Of a stretch of DNA of 64,000 bases, positions 28,786 to 38,200 are shown piece after piece. The notes under the pieces are model-generated. The model was not told the origin of the DNA. It was given only the letters and a program-made list of their open reading frames with translations, and made no database searches. Where the stretch lies: contig NZ_SLZL01000011.1 in assembly GCF_004342605.1 (NCBI RefSeq), positions 100,868-164,867 of the forward strand. Direction: 5' to 3'. The stretch comes from Caulobacter sp. BK020. Its GTDB lineage: Bacteria > Pseudomonadota > Alphaproteobacteria > Caulobacterales > Caulobacteraceae. The first letter of the stretch is position 1. Each line of letters begins with the position of its first letter. A program made the translations under genes and the position numbers.

Positions 28786-29316
28786 TTGACGATCTTTCGC
28801 GCCCGCCCCGACGGATCCAGCCCCTGGGACGGCCGGATCGACTGGGACGGGGGCTCCGCGCGCGCCGCCTTGGGCAAGGCCGGCGTCGTCGCCGCCACCG
28901 ACAAGCGCGAGGGCGACAACCGCAGTCCGGCGGGCGTCTGGCCAATCCGTCTCGTGCTCTACCGACCCGACGTCTATCCGGACGGCCCAGCCACCGCGCT
29001 GGACGCCAGGCCGGTCGCGCCGGATGACGGCTGGTGCGACGCGCCGGGCGACCCGGCCTACAACCGCCCCGTCAAGCTGCCCTACCCCGCCAGCGCCGAA
29101 CGGCTGTGGCGCGACGACCCTGTCTACGACCTGGTGCTGGTGCTGGGCCACAACGACGACCCGCCGGTCGCGGGCCTGGGCTCGGCGATCTTCCTGCATC
29201 TGGCGCGTGACGGCTATCCGGGCACGGAGGGCTGCGTGGCCCTGGCCCGGGCGGACGTCGAGGCCCTGCTGGCGGCGGCCCGGCCCGGCGACGCGGTCGA
29301 GATCGCCGAGGATTAG
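28786..29316 (+). CDS. L,D-transpeptidase (YkuD) family protein
   Basis: 176 aa. The YkuD core runs GLGSAIFLHLARDGYPGTEGCVALARADVEALL: His in FLHL and the nucleophile Cys in EGCVAL fit the H...(S/T)xGC pattern, with E in place of H before GC. No signal peptide is obvious, so export to the periplasm is unclear. Initiates at TTG by my reading. Divergent from cenR, 83 bases apart, which makes it a plausible CenR target (inference). Confidence 0.82.
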   Translation: MTIFRARPDGSSPWDGRIDWDGGSARAALGKAGVVAATDKREGDNRSPAGVWPIRLVLYRPDVYPDGPATALDARPVAPDDGWCDAPGDPAYNRPVKLPYPASAERLWRDDPVYDLVLVLGHNDDPPVAGLGSAIFLHLARDGYPGTEGCVALARADVEALLAAARPGDAVEIAED

Positions 29317-29969
29317 GCCCGGCTTCCGAACAAGGCCGACCCCACCCGCACCGAGGTGGCGCCGCAGGCGATGGCGGTCTCGAAGTCGTCGCTCATGCCC
29401 ATGGACAGCCTGGAAAGCCCGTTGCGGGCCGCGATCTCGGCCAGCAGCCGGAAATGCGGGGCGGGGTCGCCTTCGGCCGGGGGAATGCACATCAGCCCCT
29501 CCACGGGCAAGTCCAGGCTGCGGCACAGGGCGATGAAGCCGTCGGCCTGATCCGGTCCTATCCCGGCCTTCTGCGGCTCCTGGCCGGTGTTGACCTGGAC
29601 GAACAGACGCGGCGCCCGGCCCTGGGCCTGGATTTCGTCGGCCAGCGCCCGGGCCAGCTTTTCGCGGTCCAGGCTTTCGATCACGTCGAAGAACGCTACT
29701 GCGTCGCGGGCCTTGTTGCTCTGCAAGGGGCCGATCAAACGCAGTTCGACTTCGGACCGGCGTTCGCTCCAGCGGCCCAAGGCTTCCTGAACGCGATTTT
29801 CGCCAAACACCCGCTGGCCCGCGTCGAGAACAGGCGCGATATGGTCCCAGGGCTGCAGCTTGGACACCGCCACCAGGGCGACCGCGTCGGCCGGCCGGCC
29901 GGCGGCCAGGGCGGCGGCCTGGATGCGGCGCTGGATAGAGGCGTAGGCGGAGAGGACTTCCGGGAGCAT
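29313..29969 (-). CDS. YggS family pyridoxal-phosphate homeostasis protein
   Basis: 218 aa alanine-racemase-like single-domain barrel that binds PLP; the lysine is in LVAVSKLQPWDHI. Other family marks are VFGENRVQEAL, HLIGPLQSNK-equivalent LRLIGPLQSNKA and LSMGMSDDFETAIACGATSVRVGSALFG. Regulates PLP pools rather than catalysing. The ATG overlaps the divergent thiE start. Confidence 0.93.
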   Translation of the reverse strand: MLPEVLSAYASIQRRIQAAALAAGRPADAVALVAVSKLQPWDHIAPVLDAGQRVFGENRVQEALGRWSERRSEVELRLIGPLQSNKARDAVAFFDVIESLDREKLARALADEIQAQGRAPRLFVQVNTGQEPQKAGIGPDQADGFIALCRSLDLPVEGLMCIPPAEGDPAPHFRLLAEIAARNGLSRLSMGMSDDFETAIACGATSVRVGSALFGSRA

Positions 29970-30600
29970 GGGTTTCGAACACGCGATCGACGAGATGGAC
30001 GCCCTGTCTAGAACGGCGGCGCGCCTTCGCCCATGGCTGGTGCGCGGAAAGCCGCTGCCGAACCTGCTGTTCTTCACCGATCCCGCGCGGACGCCCGATC
30101 CCGAACGGGCCGCCGAGCGCCTTCCCGCCGGCGCGGCCGTGGTGTTCCGGGCGTTCGGGGCGCCGGACGCCGCCATCCAGGGTCGTCGACTGCGCGAGAT
30201 CACCCGGCGCAGGGGTTTGCCGCTGCTGGTCGGCGCCGACCCGGTCCTGGCCCTGGCGGTGGAGGCCGACGGTCTTCACCTGCCCGAGCGGCTGGCCTCG
30301 GCCCTGCCCGATCTGCGCGAGTCCCATCCGGACTGGCTGATCACGGTCGCCGCTCACGGCCTCGACGCGGCCCGCACCGGCGCGGCTGCTGGCGCGGACG
30401 CCGTGATCGTCTCGCCGATCTTTCCCAGCCGCAGCTCCTCGGCGGGCGCGCCGCTGGGTCTGGAGGGTCTGAAATGGATCGTGGAAACCGTGGAGGGGCC
30501 AGTTTATGCGCTGGGCGGCGTGCGGGCGGGCACCGTCGCCGGGCTGCTGGACATAGGGATTGTCGGGATCGCCGCGGTGGAGGCGCTGAGCGCGGCCTAG
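29968..30600 (+). CDS. thiE: Thiamine phosphate synthase family protein
   Basis: 210 aa TIM-barrel protein. LLFFTDPARTPDPERAAERLPAG, ADGLHLPERL and AAGADAVIVSPIFPSRSSSAGAPLGLEGL resemble ThiE; YALGGVRAGTVAGLLDIGIVGIAAVEAL closes the barrel. The diphosphate loop T-K residues of authentic ThiE are replaced by SRSSSA, so it may be a ThiE/TenI-like protein rather than the biosynthetic enzyme. ATG at 29968 overlaps the yggS start; an ATG at 29995 is an alternative. No other thi gene nearby. Confidence 0.7.
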   Translation: MGFEHAIDEMDALSRTAARLRPWLVRGKPLPNLLFFTDPARTPDPERAAERLPAGAAVVFRAFGAPDAAIQGRRLREITRRRGLPLLVGADPVLALAVEADGLHLPERLASALPDLRESHPDWLITVAAHGLDAARTGAAAGADAVIVSPIFPSRSSSAGAPLGLEGLKWIVETVEGPVYALGGVRAGTVAGLLDIGIVGIAAVEALSAA

Positions 30601-31028
30601 AACTTGAACGCGGTTTCCAGCTTCACCCGCGGGGCGGGTTCCTGGATCTCGTTCTTGCGGGCGGCCAGGGCGGGGTTCTGCTCGCCCAGGGCCACCGCGC
30701 CGCCGACGCGGATCGACGGGGTGACGCTGTAATAGGCGCCGGCCTGGACGTCTCGCGCCTCCATCTCGCGGCCCACGGGCTGGTCGAGATCGAGCTTGAG
30801 GCCCCACTTGCCCTTCTTGTCGTCCCACTTCAGGGACTTCTTCGGGCCTTGCTGCGGATTGAACGGCGCGATCGGGGCAGGGTTGCTGAAGTCGCTCTTG
30901 ACGGCGAAGTCAGGCGTGGTCGTACGCGGCTTGCTCTGGGCATAGACGCCCGAGGCCGATCCCAGGAGGATCAGCGTGGCGGCCCCTGCCATGACATACC
31001 GTGCGGCGAACATGTTACTCGAACCCAA
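30597..31028 (-). CDS. ntrZ: NtrZ-like periplasmic regulatory protein
   Basis: 143 aa with a signal peptide (MAGAATLILLGSASGVYAQ) and a beta-rich mature region: SLKWDDKKGKWGLKLDLDQPVGREMEARDVQAGAYY. I recall C. crescentus ntrZ, a periplasmic inhibitor of kinase NtrY, at this place between thiE and a DUF3576 gene near leuS-parB. Function is therefore assigned by synteny and size; no ntrYX genes are in the window. Confidence 0.6.
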   Translation of the reverse strand: MGSSNMFAARYVMAGAATLILLGSASGVYAQSKPRTTTPDFAVKSDFSNPAPIAPFNPQQGPKKSLKWDDKKGKWGLKLDLDQPVGREMEARDVQAGAYYSVTPSIRVGGAVALGEQNPALAARKNEIQEPAPRVKLETAFKF

Positions 31029-31302
31029 TCCCCAACCCGAACCTCGATAGAGTCAAACCCTATATAGGAGCGGGGTCCCTCAATATCGATTAAAGGTTTC
31101 GATACAACGCGGTCAACCGCGCTTGGATTACGCAAGACGTCGCAGGAGTCGATTCAAGCGGCGCCTGTGGCGGTCCTGCCACGCGATTCCTGTTTTGACG
31201 CAGCGCGGCCATGCTATAGACCGGCTTCCGGCTGCGGGGGCGCGCCACAGATGCGCGTCAAGGATGCGCGAACGCGTCGGCGAGACATTGGAGCGAGGTA
31301 CT

Positions 31303-31815
31303 ATGGCGTTTGAGCGTGGGTCGGTGTTGCGCGGCGTCGCCGCTGGCGTTCTGGCGCTGACCGTTCTGACCGGTGTGTCGGCCTGTGGCGGCAACAAGGG
31401 CGGCGGCCAGTTCACCACCCAGGACAACGAACCGGGTTTCAACCTGTTCAAGGGGCGCGGCGGCGGCAAGTCGGCGCCCCAGGCCGGCGCGATCGGCGTC
31501 AACGGCTTCCTGTGGCGCGCCAGCCTCGACACCCTGGCCTTCATGCCCCTGGCCTCGGCCGACCCCTACGGCGGCGTGATCGTCACCGACTGGTACACCA
31601 ATCCGGAAAAGCCGGACGAGCGCTTCAAGGCGACCGTCTACATCCTGGACACCCGCCTGCGCGCCGACGGACTGAACGTCACGATCTTCAAGCAGGTCAA
31701 GGACGCCGGCGGCGGCTGGACGGACACGGCGGCCACAGACCAGACGGCGACCGACATCGAGAACGCCATCCTGACCCGCGCCCGTCAGCTTCGACTTTCC
31801 AACATCAAGAACTAG
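31303..31815 (+). CDS. DUF3576 lipoprotein
   Basis: 170 aa. Lipoprotein signal MAFERGSVLRGVAAGVLALT ... GVSAC, lipobox cysteine near residue 28, Gly/Asn-rich linker, then the DUF3576 domain with GVNGFLWRASLDTLAFMPLASADPYGGVIVTDWY, ending ILTRARQLRLSNI. GAGGTA two bases before the ATG at 31303 decides the start. Upstream of leuS on the same strand. Possibly an outer-membrane assembly factor (inference only). Confidence 0.88.
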   Translation: MAFERGSVLRGVAAGVLALTVLTGVSACGGNKGGGQFTTQDNEPGFNLFKGRGGGKSAPQAGAIGVNGFLWRASLDTLAFMPLASADPYGGVIVTDWYTNPEKPDERFKATVYILDTRLRADGLNVTIFKQVKDAGGGWTDTAATDQTATDIENAILTRARQLRLSNIKN

Positions 31816-31836
31816 GGTCTTAACCCGGGTTCTTCG

Positions 31837-31872
31837 CGGGAGCCCATTTGTCCGCGCGACAAATGGCTCCCG
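31837..31872. terminator. Long hairpin between the DUF3576 gene and leuS
   Basis: CGGGAGCCCATTTGTC pairs with GACAAATGGCTCCCG around a CGCGC loop (one bulge). The following bases TTCGTACTTT are only weakly T-rich. It could end the DUF3576 transcript or be a structured leuS leader. Confidence 0.6.
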
Positions 31873-31968
31873 TTCGTACTTTAGAGAAGCGCGCCAGGGC
31901 CGAAACCGCTTAAGACTTCCGCGGACCGCGCCCGAGGCGTGCGTTTCCGTTCCCAACAGTCTGGTTTC

Positions 31969-34554
31969 ATGGCCCGCTACAACCCCAAAGACACCGAGCC
32001 GAAGTGGCGCGCCGCCTGGGCGAACGCCAACACCTTCCTGACGCCGATCACCCCCGACGCGCGCCCGAAGTACTATGTGCTCGAGATGTTCCCCTACCCG
32101 TCGGGGCGCATTCACATGGGCCATGTGCGCAACTACGCCATGGGTGACGTGGTGGCCCGCTACAAGCGCGCCCAGGGCTTCAATGTCCTGCATCCGATGG
32201 GCTGGGACGCCTTCGGCATGCCGGCCGAGAACGCCGCCATGGAGCGCGGCGTCCACCCCAAGGGCTGGACCTACGACAACATCGCCGCCATGCGCGAGCA
32301 GCTGAAGGCCCTGGGCCTGTCGGTCGACTGGTCGCGAGAATTCGCCACCTGCGACCCGGACTATTACGGCAAGCAGCAGGCCTGGTTCCTGCGGCTGCTG
32401 AAGCGCGGCCTGGTCTATCGCAAGGAAGCCTCGGTCAACTGGGACCCGGTCGACATGACCGTCCTGGCCAACGAGCAGGTGATCGACGGCAAGGGCTGGC
32501 GCTCGGGCGCGACCGTGGAGAAGCGCAAGCTGACCCAGTGGTTCCTGCGCATCACCGACTATGCCGACGCCCTGATCGATGGCCTGAAGACCCTGGATCG
32601 CTGGCCCGAGAAGGTCCGGATCATGCAGGAGAACTGGATCGGCCGGTCCAAGGGCTTGCGGTTCACGTTCAAGTTCGACGGTTCGGCTCCGGCCGGCCAT
32701 GAGGGCGGCCTGGAGGTCTACACCACCCGTCCCGACACCCTGTTCGGCGCAAGCTTCGTGGGGATCGCCCCGGAGCATCCGCTGGCCGAGCAGCTGGGGG
32801 CGGCCGACCCGGCCGTGGCCGCCTTCGTCGCCGAATGCCGCAAGGGCGGCACCTCGGAAGCCGACATCGAGGGCGCCGAGAAGCTGGGCCGCGACACCGG
32901 CCTGCGCGTGGTCCATCCGCTGGACCCGACCCAGACCCTGCCAGTCTGGATCGCCAACTTCATCCTGATGGACTACGGCACGGGCGCGATCTTCGCCTGC
33001 CCGGCCCACGACCAGCGCGACCTGGACTTCGCCCGCAAGTACGACCTGCCGGTCAAGCCGGTGGTCCTGCCGCCGGGCGAGGACGCCGCGACCTACCAGG
33101 TTGGTAAGGAGGCCTATGTCGGCCCCGGCGCCATCTTCAATTCCCAGTTCCTGGACGGGCTGGACATCGAGGCGGCCAAGACCGAGGCGGTGCACCGCAT
33201 CGAGGCCATGGGCCAGGGCCAGGGGGCCACCGTCTATCGCCTGCGCGACTGGGGCGTCTCGCGCCAGCGCTACTGGGGCTGCCCGATCCCGGTCATCCAT
33301 TGCGAGGCCTGCGGCCCCGTGGGCGTGCCGGAGGACCAGCTGCCCGTTGTGCTGCCGGACGACGTAGCTTTCGACAAGCCGGGCAACCCACTGCTGCGCC
33401 ATCCGACGTGGCGCCACACCACCTGCCCCAGCTGCGGCGGCAAGGCCGAGCGCGAGACCGACACGCTGGACACCTTTGTCGACAGCTCCTGGTACTTCGC
33501 CCGCTTCACCGACCCGACCGCCGCCGAGCCGATCAGCAAGACCGCCGCCGACCACTGGATGCCGGTCGACCAGTATATCGGCGGCGTCGAGCACGCGGTT
33601 CTGCACCTGCTGTACGCCCGCTTCATCACCCGCGCCCTGAAGGACGAGGGCCTGGTCTCGGTGGAGGAGCCGTTCGCCGGCCTGTTCACCCAGGGCATGG
33701 TCACCCACGAGGCCTACAAGAACGCCGCTGGCGAATGGGTCGAACCCTCGGACGTGGTCGTCTCGGTGGAGGGTAACGCCCGCTCGGCCAAGCACGCCGC
33801 CACCGGCGAGCCGATCATCATCGGCGACATCGAGAAGATGTCGAAATCCAAGAAGAACGTCGTCGCCCCCGAGGACATCTTCGAAGCCTATGGCGTCGAC
33901 GCCGCGCGGCTGTTCGTGATGAGCGACAGCCCGCCCGAACGTGACGTGCAGTGGACCAACAGCGGCGTCGAGGGCTCCTGGCGCTTCACCCACCGGGTCT
34001 GGAACGAGTTCGAGAGCCAGCCGGCCGGCGACTTCGTCCATGACGACGCCGATGCGGCGGCCCTGGCCCTGCGCAAGGGCGCTCACCGGCTGATCGGCTT
34101 CGTCACCGACTCGATTGAAGGTTTCCGCTTCAACAGCGGCGTGGCGCGCCTGTACGAGTTCCTGAACATGCTGAAGGCCGCGCCGGCCGAAGGCGCGTCG
34201 CAAGGCGTCCTGGCGGCCCGCGCCGAGGCCCTGGAGATCCTGGCGCGCCTGATCTCGCCCTTCACCCCTCACCTGGCCGAGGAAGCCTGGGCCCATCTGG
34301 GCAAGGCCGGCATGGTCGTCGATGCGCCCTGGCCCAAGGCCGACCCCGCCCTGGCCGCCGATGACGAGCGCGTGCTGCCGATCCAGATCAATGGCAAGCG
34401 CCGCGGCGAGATCAAGGTCAAAGCCGGCACGGCCGAGGCCGAGGTCGAGAAAATCGCTCTGGCGGACGCCGCCGTCATGGCCCACCTTGAGGGCTTGACC
34501 GTTCGCAAGGTGATCGTGGTGAAAGACCGTATCGTCAACATCGTGGCCGGCTGA
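31969..34554 (+). CDS. leuS: Leucyl-tRNA synthetase
   Basis: 861 aa class I synthetase. HIGH motif is [24 protein letters not shown] motif [15 protein letters not shown]1 editing domain around [21 protein letters not shown] with the conserved editing Asp region. Length standard. lptE and holA follow with short gaps, the usual alphaproteobacterial trio. Confidence 0.98.
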   Translation: MARYNPKDTEPKWRAAWANANTFLTPITPDARPKYYVLEMFPYPSGRIHMGHVRNYAMGDVVARYKRAQGFNVLHPMGWDAFGMPAENAAMERGVHPKGWTYDNIAAMREQLKALGLSVDWSREFATCDPDYYGKQQAWFLRLLKRGLVYRKEASVNWDPVDMTVLANEQVIDGKGWRSGATVEKRKLTQWFLRITDYADALIDGLKTLDRWPEKVRIMQENWIGRSKGLRFTFKFDGSAPAGHEGGLEVYTTRPDTLFGASFVGIAPEHPLAEQLGAADPAVAAFVAECRKGGTSEADIEGAEKLGRDTGLRVVHPLDPTQTLPVWIANFILMDYGTGAIFACPAHDQRDLDFARKYDLPVKPVVLPPGEDAATYQVGKEAYVGPGAIFNSQFLDGLDIEAAKTEAVHRIEAMGQGQGATVYRLRDWGVSRQRYWGCPIPVIHCEACGPVGVPEDQLPVVLPDDVAFDKPGNPLLRHPTWRHTTCPSCGGKAERETDTLDTFVDSSWYFARFTDPTAAEPISKTAADHWMPVDQYIGGVEHAVLHLLYARFITRALKDEGLVSVEEPFAGLFTQGMVTHEAYKNAAGEWVEPSDVVVSVEGNARSAKHAATGEPIIIGDIEKMSKSKKNVVAPEDIFEAYGVDAARLFVMSDSPPERDVQWTNSGVEGSWRFTHRVWNEFESQPAGDFVHDDADAAALALRKGAHRLIGFVTDSIEGFRFNSGVARLYEFLNMLKAAPAEGASQGVLAARAEALEILARLISPFTPHLAEEAWAHLGKAGMVVDAPWPKADPALAADDERVLPIQINGKRRGEIKVKAGTAEAEVEKIALADAAVMAHLEGLTVRKVIVVKDRIVNIVAG

Positions 34555-34557
34555 TCC

Positions 34558-35070
34558 ATGAAGCGCTTTCCGCTCTCCAAGACTGTTCCCGCCGCCTTCC
34601 TGGCCGTGGCGACCCTCGCCCTGTCGTCCTGCGGTTTCACGCCCCTATACGGCGCCCAGTCGGTCACCAAGGGGCTCAGCGCCATCGAGGTGGTCGCGGC
34701 CGACGGTCGCGCCGGCTACCTGCTGCGCGAGAAGCTTGACGACGCCTTCGCGCGAAACGTCAACCTGCTGCCGTCGCACCGCCTAGTCTACACGATCGAG
34801 GAAAAGCGTTATGCGCGCGGCGTCCGCGTCGACAATGTCGCCAACCGCTACGAGCTGAGCCTGACGGCCAAATGGCGGCTGCTGGACGCCAAGACCGGGC
34901 AGCAGGTGCGGGCGGGCACGACCAGTGCGGCGGTGACCTATGATTCGGCCGACCAGCCCTATGCCTCGATCGCCGCCCAGCAGGACAGCCAGGAACGCGC
35001 CGCCACCGAACTGGCCCGCCGGATTCAGCTGGACCTGGCCACCTGGCTGGCGGGCAAGGCCAAGGCTTAA
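34558..35070 (+). CDS. lptE: LPS-assembly lipoprotein LptE
   Basis: 170 aa. Signal ATLALSSCGFTPLYG with lipobox cysteine about residue 24; the GFTPLYG after the cysteine is a hallmark of LptE. It plugs the LptD barrel that inserts LPS in the outer membrane. ATG three bases after the leuS stop. Confidence 0.93.
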   Translation: MKRFPLSKTVPAAFLAVATLALSSCGFTPLYGAQSVTKGLSAIEVVAADGRAGYLLREKLDDAFARNVNLLPSHRLVYTIEEKRYARGVRVDNVANRYELSLTAKWRLLDAKTGQQVRAGTTSAAVTYDSADQPYASIAAQQDSQERAATELARRIQLDLATWLAGKAKA

Positions 35071-35079
35071 GGTCCCGGC

Positions 35080-36132
35080 ATGATCCTGTCGAAACGGCCG
35101 GACGTCGAACGCTTCCTGCGGGATCCGGCCGCCGACGTTCGCGCCGTGGTCATCTATGGCCGCGACCGCGGCGTGGTCCGCGACCGCGCCGACCAGCTGG
35201 CCAAGCGGTTGTTCGAGCGTCCGGACGACCCGTTCGACACCGCCCAGCTGACCGAAAGCGACCTGGATAGCCAGGCGGGGAAGCTCGAGGACGAGCTGTC
35301 GGCCTTGTCGATGATGGGCGGCCGTCGCCTGGTGCGCCTGCGCCTGACCGGCGAAAAGAGCGGACCCGACAAGCAGGCCGCCGAGGCCTTGGCCCGGCAC
35401 GTCGAGGGCCAGCTGAACCCCGACGCCTTCTTTCTGATCGAGGCAGGCGCCCTGGGCCGCGACTCCACCCTGCGCAAGGTCGCCGAAAAGGCCGTCGGCG
35501 CGGCGGTGATCCCCTGCTACGAGGATGAGGCCGGCGACCTGGCGCGTCTGGCGCGGGAGACCCTGGCCAAGGACAAGGTCAGCCTGAACGGCGAGGCCCT
35601 GGACCTGTTCGTCTCGCGCCTGCCCAAGGAGCGCGGCGTGGCCCGGGCCGAGGTCGAGCGCCTGGCCCTCTATCTGGGCCCTGGCAGCGGCGTGGTGGCC
35701 ACGCCGGCCGACCTGACCGACTTCCTGGGCGTCGAGCCCGAGGCCTCGCTGGGCGACGCCGCCGTCGACGCGTTTGGCGGCCGGGTCGGCCCCGCCCAGG
35801 CCGGGCTGCGCCGCGCCGCCGCCGAGGGAGAGGGCGGCCCCGCCGCCGTGCGGGCCATGGGCTACCACCTGGGCCGCCTGCGCCGCACCCTGACCCTGCA
35901 CAAGAACGGTGTCGACCTGGCGGCCGCGGCCAAGGCTTCTGGCGTGTTCTGGAAGAGCGAGCGCGAGTTCCTGCGCCAGGCCCGGGCCTGGACCCTGGAT
36001 CAGCTGCTGCTGGTCCAGGCCGAGATCCTGGCGGCCGACAAGGCGTGCAAGACCTCCGGCTCGCCCGACCAGTTGATTTCCGAACGCCTGGCCCTGCAGA
36101 TCGCCGGCAAGGCGCGGCGGCTGGGGCTGTAG
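35080..36132 (+). CDS. holA: DNA polymerase III delta subunit
   Basis: 350 aa clamp-loader delta subunit that opens the beta clamp. N-terminal AVVIYGRDRGVVRDRADQLAKRL, delta family mid-region FLIEAGALGRDSTLRK and C-terminal domain LRRTLTLHKNGVDLAAAAKASGVFWKSEREFLRQA. Ten bases after lptE. Last gene of the leuS-lptE-holA run. Confidence 0.93.
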   Translation: MILSKRPDVERFLRDPAADVRAVVIYGRDRGVVRDRADQLAKRLFERPDDPFDTAQLTESDLDSQAGKLEDELSALSMMGGRRLVRLRLTGEKSGPDKQAAEALARHVEGQLNPDAFFLIEAGALGRDSTLRKVAEKAVGAAVIPCYEDEAGDLARLARETLAKDKVSLNGEALDLFVSRLPKERGVARAEVERLALYLGPGSGVVATPADLTDFLGVEPEASLGDAAVDAFGGRVGPAQAGLRRAAAEGEGGPAAVRAMGYHLGRLRRTLTLHKNGVDLAAAAKASGVFWKSEREFLRQARAWTLDQLLLVQAEILAADKACKTSGSPDQLISERLALQIAGKARRLGL

Positions 36133-36201
36133 CGCGCGGCCAAGCTTTGGAATCCCCGCGCTTGGTCTATCCTAGGCGTTGGAGACCCAGTACGAGGCGT
36201 C

Positions 36202-36945
36202 ATGGACCTTAACGTGCCCTACGCTGAGAGGAACCAGGCCGAGGCCCTGGGCGCGCGCTGGGAGCCTTCGCGACGCTGCTGGTATGTTCCAGACGGCATG
36301 GACCTCCTGCCCTTCCGGCGCTGGTTTCCGGAGCAGGATCCCGGCGTTCCGGGACTGAACCTCCGGTCCCTTGAGACCTATGTGGTCACCGCGCCCCATC
36401 GGTGCTGGCGTTGCGAGAAGGACACGGTCGTCGCCGGCTTCCTGATGGCCCCCGGCTTCGAGGACTTCAGCGTCTGGGAGGACGACCCCGACGGCCAGGG
36501 CCATTGGGGCGGCGGCGAGGGCTGGCGCTTCGCCTTCCACATCGACACCCTTCCCTCCTCGATCGCGGCCCAGGCGATCATGCGGACCCCACGCTATCGG
36601 CGCGCCTTCAGCCAGGCGACCCGGAGCGCCTACTGGGCGAATCATTGTTCGGAGTGCGAGGCGCCGCAGAGCGACCTTCAGCTTTTCGAGAAACCGGGCG
36701 GCCCCTTCGTCCCACGCGACGGCGATGATTGGCCCGGTCACCGGGCGTTCCGGGTGAAGGGCGCCTTCGAGGCCGCCGGGTCGTTCGGTCGATCCGTCGT
36801 CGACGCCACGGCGATTCCGGGGGTCCGCGCCGGATCGAACTCCGGTCCGCCGGTCGCGATCGCGAGCCGGCCGACGGCCAGGCCGACGGGCTTCTCGATC
36901 CTGCGGACGGTCCGTCGGTGGTTGGGCTTGGCCCCGCAAACCTAG
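36202..36945 (+). CDS. DUF5710 domain protein with split CxxC zinc motif
   Basis: 247 aa. The first 45 residues (LNVPYAERNQAEALGARWEP, RRCWYVPDGMDLLPF) match the DUF5710 module often found in mobilome-linked or DNA-associated proteins. Next CWRC (about residue 68) and HCSEC (about 149) form two CxxC knuckles separated by some 80 residues, suggesting a zinc ribbon or treble clef with an insert. The C-terminal 60 residues are low-complexity and basic. Its position between holA and parB, which are adjacent in C. crescentus as I recall, suggests acquisition. Function unknown. Confidence 0.7.
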   Translation: MDLNVPYAERNQAEALGARWEPSRRCWYVPDGMDLLPFRRWFPEQDPGVPGLNLRSLETYVVTAPHRCWRCEKDTVVAGFLMAPGFEDFSVWEDDPDGQGHWGGGEGWRFAFHIDTLPSSIAAQAIMRTPRYRRAFSQATRSAYWANHCSECEAPQSDLQLFEKPGGPFVPRDGDDWPGHRAFRVKGAFEAAGSFGRSVVDATAIPGVRAGSNSGPPVAIASRPTARPTGFSILRTVRRWLGLAPQT

Positions 36946-37220
36946 GGCGCCTCTCATCGAAGCGCCCCAGCTCTACTGGCCACCGCGGGCCTTGAGTCGG
37001 CTCCTTTGTCAAAAAATATCTGGGCCGCGCCGGCGATAGGCTGTGGAAATCAAGGCCGCCAAGACCGTCCGAATTACGACCCAAAAACGAAGTTTCTTCT
37101 TCTAGGTCAGAGGCTTAACCTAGATTTCGCCGACCCAGACCGCGTCCCGTCGCGAATTCGGCCGGCAGGACTACGGCCAGGCCCTCCTCCGCGCGCCACA
37201 GAGGACCCTCCTGCGAAGCC
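36946..37220. other. Gap between DUF5710 gene and parB stop
   Basis: 275 bases, less GC-rich in the middle (around 37010 and 37080) than neighbouring genes. No convincing ORF, terminator stem or parS motif was seen. Confidence 0.5.
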
Positions 37221-38114
37221 TCACGCCCCGCGGGTCAGTCGGTTGCAGAGGTCGTCCAGCTGTTCGAGCGTGGCGTAGCGGATGGTCAGGGCGCCGGCTC
37301 CGCCGCGGTCGTCGATCTCGACGTCCAGACCCAGCAGCGACGACAGGTCGGCTTCGAGGGATTGGGTGTCGGTGTCCTTGGATTTCGGCGGCCGGCCGCC
37401 GCTCGACTTGGCCCGCACCTCGCCGGCCGCGTTCGGCGTGCGGCGGGCCAGGGCCTCGGTGTCGCGGACCGACAGGCCCTTGTCGATGACTTCACGCGCC
37501 AACGCCGCCGGGTCGGCCGCCGTGGCGATCGCCCGGGCATGGCCGGCGGTCATCTCACCGGAAGTCACATAGCCCTGGACCGAATCCGGTAGGGCCAACA
37601 GCCGCAGGGTATTGGCCACGTGGCTGCGGCTCTTGCCCACCGTCTGGGCGATCAGCTCCTGGGTCTGGCCGAACTTCTCGATCAGCACCTTGTAGCTCAG
37701 CGCCTCTTCGATGGCGTTCAGGTCGGCGCGCTGGACGTTCTCGATGATGCCGATTTCCAGCACCGCCAGGTCGTCCAGCTCGCGGACCATGATCGGCAGG
37801 GTCTTGAGGCCGGCGCGCTGGGCGGCGCGCCAGCGACGCTCGCCAGCGACGATCTGGTACTCGCCAGCGGCCCCCGGCGCCGGTCGCACCAGGATCGGCT
37901 GCAGGACGCCCTTCTCCCGGATCGAGTCGGAAAGTTCTACCAGGTCCTCCTCGCGGAACGACCGGCGAGGCTGGTCGGGATTACGGCGGATCAGCTCGAT
38001 TGGGGCTTCCCGCGAGCCGGTGCTGGCGTCGCCGGGCGCCTGGGCAGGAGCGGAATCGACCTCGCCGAGCAAGGCGGAAAGGCCGCGACCCAACCCACGA
38101 CGACCTTCAGACAT
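37221..38114 (-). CDS. parB: Chromosome-partitioning protein ParB (CTP-dependent clamp)
   Basis: 297 aa. N-terminal RRGLGRGLSALLG (ParA-interacting), CTP-binding ParB/Srx domain with GERRW at 91-95, helix-turn-helix about 152-172 (LIAQTVGKSRSHVANTLRLLALP) and C-terminal dimer domain with LTIRYATLEQLDDLCNRL. Binds parS and spreads as a CTP clamp to segregate the origin. Start at 38114 (MSEGRRGLGRGL); the upstream in-frame ATG at 38171 lacks family support. Downstream of parA in the same operon. Confidence 0.96.
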   Translation of the reverse strand: MSEGRRGLGRGLSALLGEVDSAPAQAPGDASTGSREAPIELIRRNPDQPRRSFREEDLVELSDSIREKGVLQPILVRPAPGAAGEYQIVAGERRWRAAQRAGLKTLPIMVRELDDLAVLEIGIIENVQRADLNAIEEALSYKVLIEKFGQTQELIAQTVGKSRSHVANTLRLLALPDSVQGYVTSGEMTAGHARAIATAADPAALAREVIDKGLSVRDTEALARRTPNAAGEVRAKSSGGRPPKSKDTDTQSLEADLSSLLGLDVEIDDRGGAGALTIRYATLEQLDDLCNRLTRGA

Positions 38115-38200
38115 CCCCGGCTCTCCTGCCACGACCGACTCCTTCACGCGCTCAACACTCAACTTTGACAATGACTTGGCTGGTTATCCTCAGGCCGCGC

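Noticed and set aside
28492..30828. Minus-strand open frame of about 778 codons crossing cenR, the transpeptidase, yggS and thiE
   Set aside because: Shadow of high-GC codon bias; its segments run out of frame through real genes.
31258..34485. Minus-strand open frame of about 1075 codons opposite leuS
   Set aside because: Lies antisense to leuS, with Gly/His/Arg/Gln-rich low-complexity translation typical of the high-GC complementary frame; no family motif.
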